Assembly: GCA_021778805.1 (NCBI GenBank)
Contig: JAJYBV010000031.1
Coordinates: forward strand, 1 to 33,189
Direction: 5' to 3'
From: Chloroflexota bacterium
GTDB lineage: Bacteria; Chloroflexota; Ktedonobacteria; Ktedonobacterales; JACDGC01
DNA length: 33,189 nt
Below are positions 1 through 6,397 of the stretch, piece by piece. Positions within the stretch are counted from its first letter, which is position 1; each line of letters begins with the position of its first letter. A program made the translations under genes and the position numbers. The notes under the pieces are model-generated. The model did not search any database. It was not told where the DNA came from and saw only the letters and a program-made list of their open reading frames with translations.

Positions 1-300
1 TTGTGTAGTGGGGGGGGGGGGTACTATGTTTCTATTCATTGCAGGAAGTAACGCGACTCCAGAAGTAATCATGATGAAACTTGTCACAAGTATCGTTCGT
101 AAAATTTTGAATATGTTACCATTCAATGTACTACCCTTTGTTTCTTTCCGCGCCTTATTTGGCGCATTTTAAATATTAGCTATTTTTAGGGGACGCACAA
201 ATTTCATGAAACTCTCAATAAGAGTATACATGAATTGATGGATATTGTCAATAAACAAGCAGTAAAATAAATTGATTCCTGCAAGTAACTATCTAAGAAA
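1..300. other. Intergenic, no gene seen
   Basis: No open reading frame with a plausible start and ribosome binding site is visible on either strand. The only notable feature is a run of twelve G residues at about 10-21, a typical place for sequencing slippage or an assembly edge. The rest is AT-rich and looks non-coding. Confidence 0.5.
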
Positions 301-439
301 GGGTAAGCAAGGAAATGCCATTCTAACGACTGTGCGGCTGCACAAGTATAGGGGATTCGCAAGGGGCATCCGCCCCTTGCGCGGGGATTGGGGTGTCCCC
401 AAATCATGCGGTATTAAAATAGCCATTCCTGGCTTTACC
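301..439 (+). repeat. MITE-like palindromic repeat, copy 1
   Basis: The ends are imperfect inverted repeats of about 26 bp: the left end (301-326, GGGTAAGCAAGGAAATGCC...) is complementary to the right end (414-439, ...GGCTATTTT read in reverse; GGTAAAGCCAGGAATGG on the minus strand). The core (about 355-400) is GC-rich and contains two further palindromes, AAGGGGCATCCGCCCCTT and GGGGTGTCCCC. A related inverted copy lies at 19378-19466. No transposase is encoded. The right end directly abuts the stop codon of the Gfo/Idh gene, so on the minus strand it may also act as that gene's 3' hairpin. Confidence 0.7.
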
Positions 440-1447
440 TTACACAGCTTCTTCTTGATGCGATTTTATCGAGCAAAACAGCGCGTCTAATGTTTTTGCT
501 TGATATACACTTTCTTGCATGGAAATATGCGGCTCTGAACCCGAAATAATACAATCGGTAAAATGCTGCAGCATCAGCGCATAGGGGTTGGCGTGCTCAA
601 AAATTCTTTCATCCTCATCAATGCCGATTTTTAGGGAAATAACAGTTTCATTTTCGCGCCACGAAGTAAACGGAGTGCGCATTGTGAGTTTGCCCAATGT
701 TCCAATTATTTCAACAAATTGGTTTTCAACACTGCCAAAACTGCACGCAATGTGCGCTAATGCGCCGGATTCAAACGCCAGCGTTCCCGAAACAGTTTCA
801 TCAATTCCCGATTCGGTAAAAGTTGCCTGCGCCATCACAGATGCCGGCTCTTCACCCAGTAAATACCGAGATACACCAACACAATAACATCCAACATCAT
901 ACAGCGCGCCGCCACCATAGGAAGGTATATTGCGATAATTATCCGGCCGCGCAAAAGTAAAACAGAAGGTGCTATGCATAAGTTTGGGCGATCCGATTAC
1001 GCCGCTTTGAATGATTTCATAAGCCGCTTGTATACGGGGATGAAATCGATACATAAACGCTTCCATCGCCAACCGCCCGGTTTTTTGCGATGTTTCTTGT
1101 ATTTGCAACGCTTCCGTGACGTTCATGGCTAAAGGTTTCTCACACAGTGTATGTTTGCCGGCCTCTAACGCGCGAATCGTCCATTCCAAATGCATATTAT
1201 TTGGCAGCGCAATGTAGATCGCGTCTACATCAGGATCTCGCAATAACTGTTCGTAATCGGTATACACCTTATCAACAGAAAAATCTTCGGCAAATGTTCG
1301 CGCGCGCGCCTCGCTGCTGCTTGCTACTGCAATTATTTTTGCATAAGGAACCTCATCAAAAGCAGGGGCAATCGCCACACGTGAAATATTTCCGGCGCCG
1401 ATTATCCCCCACTGAATAATAGGCGTTCCCTCCATATCTAAAAACAT
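440..1447 (-). CDS. Gfo/Idh/MocA family oxidoreductase
   Basis: A 335-residue cytosolic NAD(P)-dependent dehydrogenase of the Gfo/Idh/MocA superfamily, whose members oxidise or reduce sugars, inositols and related polyols. The N-terminal Rossmann fold starts at IQWGIIGAGNIS (GxGxxS dinucleotide loop), and the family-typical EKP motif is present in CEKPLAMN at about residues 99-106, where Lys is the usual catalytic and cofactor-contacting residue. The C-terminal half has the GGGALYDVGCYC segment common in the family's alpha/beta substrate domain. Length is normal. Start: ATG at 1447 with AAAGGA 12 bases upstream; a second ATG at 1435 is equally possible. It lies 31 bp downstream of the acetoacetate-decarboxylase-like gene and is probably co-transcribed with it. 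The substrate cannot be predicted. Confidence 0.9.
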   Translation of the reverse strand: MFLDMEGTPIIQWGIIGAGNISRVAIAPAFDEVPYAKIIAVASSSEARARTFAEDFSVDKVYTDYEQLLRDPDVDAIYIALPNNMHLEWTIRALEAGKHTLCEKPLAMNVTEALQIQETSQKTGRLAMEAFMYRFHPRIQAAYEIIQSGVIGSPKLMHSTFCFTFARPDNYRNIPSYGGGALYDVGCYCVGVSRYLLGEEPASVMAQATFTESGIDETVSGTLAFESGALAHIACSFGSVENQFVEIIGTLGKLTMRTPFTSWRENETVISLKIGIDEDERIFEHANPYALMLQHFTDCIISGSEPHISMQESVYQAKTLDALFCSIKSHQEEAV

Positions 1448-1478
1448 CTCAGTTTCTATCCTTTCTTGTATTTCCCAA

Positions 1479-2132
1479 TCATAAAATATCGAATGACGGG
1501 GAAATTTTCATCCGCATATTTCCGCTATATAGCGCTATATGCGGCGCGCGCAGCAATAAACGCATAAATAAAGAATTTTCCGTTTGGCATTCCTCTGCTT
1601 GAAGCCGCACCCGCCGTATGGAACCGGCAGCCGCAGACACAAAAAACAACTGGCGCCGCGGTCCCCGTTCAGTATATACAGGCAGCCCCGGCATAGCTAT
1701 TGGTGGAATCTTGCCCAAAGCGCGGCCTTTTACAGTAAATATTTCTTGCTCATTTTGCAAGCTCGCCTCAATCACATTTCCCGATTGCGCTACCGCAACC
1801 TCCGATGACAAATGCGGCGCGCCCCACAGTAATCTTCCGGCAGTATGGGCAAGTTCCGTAGAAACAAAACTATTATATATCTTAAGCGTCGGCAATATCC
1901 TCCATTTTGGCCCAGACCCAATAAAATACTCTTGATACGGCCCAATCGGAGAATGGCTATAAGAAGCTATAAATACAACAACAAAGTTTTGCAGCGCCGG
2001 CTGAGCGCCATATTCCCGCCGAATATCTGCCAGCGCGCGCGGCGAAAGCCAACCGGCAATAAACAGCGCCGAACCCGAAAGTTTCCACGGCGCAGGAGGA
2101 ACAAGCAGCGAATATGCTAATTGTTGTGTCAT
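1479..2132 (-). CDS. Acetoacetate decarboxylase-like protein, probably not a decarboxylase
   Basis: A 217-residue protein with the layout of the acetoacetate decarboxylase (ADC) superfamily: an N-terminal PPAPWKLSGSA segment, a central SYSHSPIGPYQEYFIG strand (compare the ...Y..SPvGPY.E motif of ADC-like proteins), and the YNSFVSTELAHTAGRLLWGAP stretch. In true ADC the catalytic Schiff-base lysine follows a G-[FY]-P motif. Here the segment reads WGAPHLSSEV, with no lysine, so classical decarboxylation is unlikely. Many ADC-like proteins of this type have unknown function. The ATG at 2132 is preferred over the GTG at 2135 because AAAAGG sits about 10 bases upstream of it. It leads an apparent two-gene minus-strand operon with the Gfo/Idh gene. 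Confidence 0.7.
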   Translation of the reverse strand: MTQQLAYSLLVPPAPWKLSGSALFIAGWLSPRALADIRREYGAQPALQNFVVVFIASYSHSPIGPYQEYFIGSGPKWRILPTLKIYNSFVSTELAHTAGRLLWGAPHLSSEVAVAQSGNVIEASLQNEQEIFTVKGRALGKIPPIAMPGLPVYTERGPRRQLFFVSAAAGSIRRVRLQAEECQTENSLFMRLLLRAPHIALYSGNMRMKISPSFDIL

Positions 2133-2609
2133 CACACTGCCGCCTTTTAAAAATTTCTGAAAATTTACCCAAAGGATTCAAAATCTCTATAATTATACAA
2201 CTTTCGCGGATTAAAATAACATTTGGAATGAACCAAAACAACATTGCTGCCAACAGACTCAAATCTTGAATAAAAAAACGCATTACAAACAATTAATGCT
2301 CTGTAATTGCCAGACTACGGTTATTCTTATGCTTCACTTAAAGCGCTGGTTTGGTTTGCCATGTGCAATTGCGTATGCATAAAATGATAAAATATATGTG
2401 TTAGAGACCTAAGTTTAAAAAGGAACAAGCGGAATTGGGGAACACCCCGGCCCGTCAGGGCAGGCATGCTGCCACAGGATACTCCTGCTGTATCCTTTAC
2501 ATATGCTTAGGTCTATGGGAATTTTGCAGATACAAGGATATACACCAAAGGATCAATATAATTTCATAACCTAAAAATAATATGTGACAATTATGGGGAG
2601 TTCTCCGTT
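2133..2609. other. Divergent intergenic region
   Basis: This 477-bp gap separates the minus-strand ADC-like gene from the plus-strand sigma-factor gene, so it should hold two divergent promoters. On the plus strand a TATAAT hexamer at 2557-2562 lies about 48 bp before the sigma gene, but no good -35 box is placed at 17 bp, as might be expected for a sigma-dependent autoregulated promoter. An inverted-repeat element (2405-2514) occupies the middle. I see no convincing gene. Confidence 0.4.
2405..2514. repeat. Inverted-repeat-bounded palindromic element
   Basis: AGACCTAAG at 2405-2413 is exactly complementary to CTTAGGTCT at 2506-2514. Just inside, AAAGGA (about 2419-2424) pairs with TCCTTT (2493-2498). 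The interior holds GGGGAACACCCC (a self-complementary core), a GGCAGGCATGCTGCC palindrome and a GGATAC/GTATCC hairpin. The GGGGTGTTCCCC and GCCTGCCCT segments on the minus strand resemble the core of the repeats at 301-439 and 19378-19466. It could be a miniature mobile element or a structured leader; no coding capacity is seen. Confidence 0.55.
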
Positions 2610-3413
2610 TTGAATGATAGAGTACATTTACAGAATTCAGATGATGATGACTGTAATAAGGTCGATATCGAAAATGTTCAATCTGCTCAATCACAGGAAT
2701 ATGACATGATCTCTTCGCTGAACCCAACAAACAGCAATGACGAAAATGAAAACATTTTCCCGGAAACTGTAGATTCTGCTGAATTTGCTGATGAAGAAGA
2801 TATTCAACAGCCGGATCTGCCGCCGATTGACATTTCACAGTTTGAAGAGATGTTTACGAGATTTCAAACACCGATTTGCAATTTTTTGTATCGATTAGTT
2901 GGAAATCGCGAACAGGCGTATGATTTAGCGCAAGATGTTTTTATCAAAGCTTATAAGGCGTTGACAAACGGCGCAATTATCCAGCCCAAAGCGCTTTCTT
3001 CGTGGATGTATCGCATTGCGTCTAACACTGCAACCGATAGCATCCGGCGCCGTAAACTTATTACATGGCTGCCTTTATCTATGTTTGGCGAAGACAGAGG
3101 CATTGGGGCCGGCCTACCTACTCAAACTGATGATAGCGCAGATATTGCCAAACCGGCCGTTTCCGGAACGTTCACACAATACGACGGCGGCAGATTTGAG
3201 CAGCATGTCGCCGAACACGACCTTATCCAAAGTGTACTCGAAATGATGCCCGAAAAATATACCATCTGTTTGTTGCTTTACGAAAATGAAGGTTTTACTT
3301 GCAACGAAATCGCTGAAATGCTTGAAATCAGCACTTCGGCAGTAAAAATGCGTTTAATGCGCGCCCGCGAAAAATTTATAGCCTTATATAAACAGGAATC
3401 GGCAAAGTCATGA
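2610..3413 (+). CDS. ECF-type RNA polymerase sigma factor with acidic N-terminal extension
   Basis: A 267-residue sigma-70 family factor. Residues about 1-75 are a very acidic, Asn/Asp/Glu-rich extension that is not part of the family core. Region 2 follows at about 78-150 (FEEMFTRFQTPICNFLYRLV, then AYDLAQDVFIKAYKAL and SWMYRIASNTATDSIRRRK). A roughly 55-residue linker comes next, then region 4 at about 208-260 (MPEKYTICLLLYENEGFTCNEIAEMLEIS with the helix-turn-helix TSAVKMRLMRARE). It should recruit RNA polymerase to a small regulon, often its own promoter. The start is a TTG at 2610, chosen because GGGGAG lies about 9 bases upstream. Its last codons overlap the anti-sigma gene by 4 bp (ATGA), the hallmark of a translationally coupled sigma/anti-sigma pair. 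Confidence 0.92.
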   Translation: MNDRVHLQNSDDDDCNKVDIENVQSAQSQEYDMISSLNPTNSNDENENIFPETVDSAEFADEEDIQQPDLPPIDISQFEEMFTRFQTPICNFLYRLVGNREQAYDLAQDVFIKAYKALTNGAIIQPKALSSWMYRIASNTATDSIRRRKLITWLPLSMFGEDRGIGAGLPTQTDDSADIAKPAVSGTFTQYDGGRFEQHVAEHDLIQSVLEMMPEKYTICLLLYENEGFTCNEIAEMLEISTSAVKMRLMRAREKFIALYKQESAKS

Positions 3414-4939
3414 ATTGTGAAGAAGTACGCTTACATCTAGCCGCCTATCGCCGCAGCGATTGGTCTGGCGAAGAACAAAAAAACATCAGCAAACATTTGC
3501 TGACATGCGCAGCATGCCGTAAATGGGAAAGTGAAGCGCGTGTAGCCGGCGAAAAAATTCGTCAGTTACCTACAATAGAGCCGCCGGCTGATTTTCGCAG
3601 CCGTGTCTTTGCGGCAATTCGCGCCGAACAATTGCAAGATTCCCTTCGTAATGATCAACACGCCGTTCCCAGCGCCAAACCTGCAGCTGTAAAATTAAGT
3701 TCCGCAACTCGCATTGGTGAAATTTCGGCCACTGCCGCGCGGCCGCGTACAATTATCTTTGGCAAATTTACTGCTATAGCCAGCGCCGCCGCTATTTTAG
3801 TTATCATGTTCCTAACGCGATTCTCTGCACTTTCTTCAACTTCCTTGGCTGTTCCAAATGATAGTTTCTGCATCACTTCAATTCATTGCGCTACGGCGCC
3901 ACTTCGGGTTTCAGCTCCTGCGGATTTCCCAACTATTACATCTGCATTGGCAGACCGGCAATATGTGGTATTTACCGCAGAAAATTCTGCCAACCAATCA
4001 ATGCTTTTTGCTAGAAATCGCGACTCCGCCAAAACATATCCATTACTGACCACTGCAGTAAATACCACCATTGCAGTGCAATCTCTCAATGGAAATATGC
4101 TCACTTGGTACAGCGCCGCATCGAACGGAACATGGTCTTTAAACGAATCTCCCATCACTATTGATGATGGAATCCAAGAATTTGCCGACACCAATTATGC
4201 AACCGTTGTATTCAGCGGACAAACAATTGGCGGGCAAACTGTTGCAAAATTACTTTCTTATTGGGGCAGCGCAACTAGCTCAGTTGGTGTATTGCAATTT
4301 ACCAACAGCCAAACGGAATTAATTACTATTCAAGAATCAGCAGATTTGCAAACGGTCAATTATACCACCGTTACCGTAGCAGAACCACCATATACCATTG
4401 TTGATCCGTATGTAGATAGTACAAACATTTATTGGGTGGAAAAATCAATCGGACCGGATGGTTCACCAAACGGAACTATTTGGACCAGCCAAAGCGGTTC
4501 ACCGGCAATTCAAATTACCAACACCAATACTTCATTCGGACCCGACGCTTCCGGCGCTAACATTGCTTGGTTTGAGGCAGCCGGAACCAGAGGCGCAACC
4601 AGCGGCATCAATGCTTCTAACGCATCGTTGGCCGGCACAATTGATATGGCGCAACTCAATGCCTCAACACTGGGGCAACAACAGCCGCAGATCAAAGCTT
4701 CACCGTTATTGAACGGCAATGCTATTGCCAGCTCGGTTTTCCGCGGCCAAGGATACCTATTGTGGCAAAACAATAAAGGATCCATTTTCATCTACATCGT
4801 TGGCAACAGTCAGCCCGAACAATTCGATCATATGGCTATCCCTTTAAACAGCGATCCGGCGCTTACTTCAAACAGCGCAACATGGATTTCGCAAAACACG
4901 AACGGCGCTTCGACTATCTATGTGCTGGACATAAACTGA
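3410..4939 (+). CDS. Zinc-finger anti-sigma factor with large extracytoplasmic domain
   Basis: A 509-residue single-span membrane protein. The N-terminal cytoplasmic part carries a zf-HC2 anti-sigma zinc finger (Cys3, then His29-x3-Cys33-x2-Cys36 in KHLLTCAACRKW), which binds the sigma factor encoded just upstream. A linker of about 75 residues leads to one transmembrane helix at about 118-138. The remaining 370 residues face outward and are rich in Ser/Thr/Asn with repeating strand-like blocks (YVVFTAENSANQSMLFAR, YATVVFSGQ, IYWVEKSIGPDGSPNGTIW, GYLLWQNNKGSIFIY). They resemble the blades of a beta-propeller, which would be a ligand or cell-surface sensor. That fold is inferred from the repeating pattern only. 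The gene ends at a strong terminator. Confidence 0.85.
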   Translation: MNCEEVRLHLAAYRRSDWSGEEQKNISKHLLTCAACRKWESEARVAGEKIRQLPTIEPPADFRSRVFAAIRAEQLQDSLRNDQHAVPSAKPAAVKLSSATRIGEISATAARPRTIIFGKFTAIASAAAILVIMFLTRFSALSSTSLAVPNDSFCITSIHCATAPLRVSAPADFPTITSALADRQYVVFTAENSANQSMLFARNRDSAKTYPLLTTAVNTTIAVQSLNGNMLTWYSAASNGTWSLNESPITIDDGIQEFADTNYATVVFSGQTIGGQTVAKLLSYWGSATSSVGVLQFTNSQTELITIQESADLQTVNYTTVTVAEPPYTIVDPYVDSTNIYWVEKSIGPDGSPNGTIWTSQSGSPAIQITNTNTSFGPDASGANIAWFEAAGTRGATSGINASNASLAGTIDMAQLNASTLGQQQPQIKASPLLNGNAIASSVFRGQGYLLWQNNKGSIFIYIVGNSQPEQFDHMAIPLNSDPALTSNSATWISQNTNGASTIYVLDIN

Positions 4940-4972
4940 TTGCTAAGCAAATCGATTACCTAACGTCAAAAG

Positions 4973-5013
4973 GCTCCTGCTCGAAAATAAATGTAAATGA
5001 GCAGGAGCTTTTT
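4973..5013. terminator. Strong bidirectional rho-independent terminator
   Basis: GCTCCTGCTC (4973-4982) pairs perfectly with GAGCAGGAGC (4999-5008), a 10-bp stem around a 16-base AT-rich loop, followed by TTTTT on the plus strand and flanked by AAAA on the other side. It lies between the convergent anti-sigma (plus) and aroA (minus) genes and should stop both. Confidence 0.9.
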
Positions 5014-5041
5014 GTCAAGTTGATAAAATATAAATGCAAGC

Positions 5042-6391
5042 CTAATCGATGACCGAGAAACTTACACCTAATTGGTGAAGTTCACGCCAAAAATTGGGGT
5101 AGCTTTTTGCAGCATGGTCGCATCCGGTAATCGTCAGGCCACGCTGGGTGCGCAGAGCAATTATTGCCAGCGCCATCGCCAAACGGTGATCGTTATGAGC
5201 GTCTACCACACAGCCGCCTGCAATATCTGCGCCGGATCCATATATAAGAAGAAAATCTTCTCCAGGCTCCGCATGCGCGCCGGCCTTACAAAATTCCGAG
5301 CATAAATCATCAATGCGATTGCTTTCCTTCAAACGCAAATTTCCAATCGCATCAAATCGCGTCACGCCATCGGCAAATACAGCCAGTGCGGCCAGCGCAG
5401 GAACACTATCGATCCATAAAGAGCCATCTAAGGCCGCGCCGTGCAGCATATATGGCGGAGTTAACCACGCGGTTAGGCTGCCTTCGGATTGTTCTTCAAA
5501 AACAACATCGGCGCCCAAACTGTGCAACGCGGCCAGCGCCGCCAAACCATCTTCGGAGTAACGATCAAGCTTCTCTATTCGCATACTTCCCGAAGTTGCA
5601 GCTGTTGCGGCAAACCACATAACCGCTGTCGGAAAATCTGCCCGGATCTCTGTTTGTAAGGGCAGGTATTTGCCAGGCGCAATATGAAACCATCTTAGGG
5701 AATCGTCATACTGTGCAGTAACACCGGCTGCTTGCATCATTTGCAGTGTTAAGCGAACAAAATTGGCAGAAACCAAGCCGTTTTCTAGTATAATATCCAC
5801 CGGATCCAGCAGCAAAGGAGCAAGCAACAACAAAGCGCTGATAAATTGTGAAGAACGCGCGCCGGAAATATGCGCGCGGCCGCCATGCATATTTCCGCCC
5901 TGCACATGAATGGGCAGCGCGCCATCCGGCCCCGATTCAATAAGCGCTCCCAGTTGGCGCAGCGCATCTAACAACTCTTTGTTGGGTCGTTTACCCAGTG
6001 AAGCGCTGAAGTTGGTGGTAAACGTAACATCGGGCAATGTTGCGGTAACGCCAAGCAACAGCCGCAAAACTGCGCCGGCGTTACGCACATCTATGCAAAT
6101 GGGAGTTGATTGTTCACTTGCAGGAAATTTTCCGGCGCATCCGGTAACTTTCAATATTTCACCGGTAGTATCACAACGCACTCCTAAAACCTGCAGTGCC
6201 TGCAATAACGCAAACGTATCATCGGTTTGCGGTATATTTTTAATAATTGAATCACCATCCGCCAGCGCAGCAATAATCAGCGCTCGTACTGCGGCATATT
6301 TAGAGCCGGGAATACGCGGAGTCCCTAAAAACACTGCTTTTTGCGGCGGAATAAAAATTGTTTTAGGTAAATCGCCATCGTGATAGAGCAT
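5042..6391 (-). CDS. aroA: 3-phosphoshikimate 1-carboxyvinyltransferase (EPSP synthase), divergent
   Basis: A 449-residue EPSP synthase-family enzyme, which transfers the enolpyruvyl group of PEP to shikimate-3-phosphate in the shikimate pathway. Visible family motifs are PGSK at 28-31, NAGAVLR at 104-110, KRPNKELLDAL near 134, SSQFISALL at 180-188, the catalytic-type Asp328 in DSVPALAALA, RLKESNRI at 353-360 (Glu356, Arg359), DHRLAMA at 401-407 and KSYPNF at 429-434. Differences from the usual consensus: Tyr32 where PGSKS has Ser, Ala107 where NAGT has Thr, and Asn358 for Asp in KESDR. The start lies 6 bp after the stop of the upstream membrane-protein gene, so the two are probably co-transcribed. 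No other aro gene is nearby. A paralogue with another enolpyruvyl-transfer substrate cannot be excluded. Confidence 0.88.
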   Translation of the reverse strand: MLYHDGDLPKTIFIPPQKAVFLGTPRIPGSKYAAVRALIIAALADGDSIIKNIPQTDDTFALLQALQVLGVRCDTTGEILKVTGCAGKFPASEQSTPICIDVRNAGAVLRLLLGVTATLPDVTFTTNFSASLGKRPNKELLDALRQLGALIESGPDGALPIHVQGGNMHGGRAHISGARSSQFISALLLLAPLLLDPVDIILENGLVSANFVRLTLQMMQAAGVTAQYDDSLRWFHIAPGKYLPLQTEIRADFPTAVMWFAATAATSGSMRIEKLDRYSEDGLAALAALHSLGADVVFEEQSEGSLTAWLTPPYMLHGAALDGSLWIDSVPALAALAVFADGVTRFDAIGNLRLKESNRIDDLCSEFCKAGAHAEPGEDFLLIYGSGADIAGGCVVDAHNDHRLAMALAIIALRTQRGLTITGCDHAAKSYPNFWRELHQLGVSFSVID

Positions 6392-6397
6392 ACCAAT

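Noticed and set aside
5910-6383. A 157-codon plus-strand frame inside aroA
   Set aside because: It lies wholly antisense to a well-supported EPSP synthase gene and shows no domain or ribosome binding site. It is an antisense shadow.
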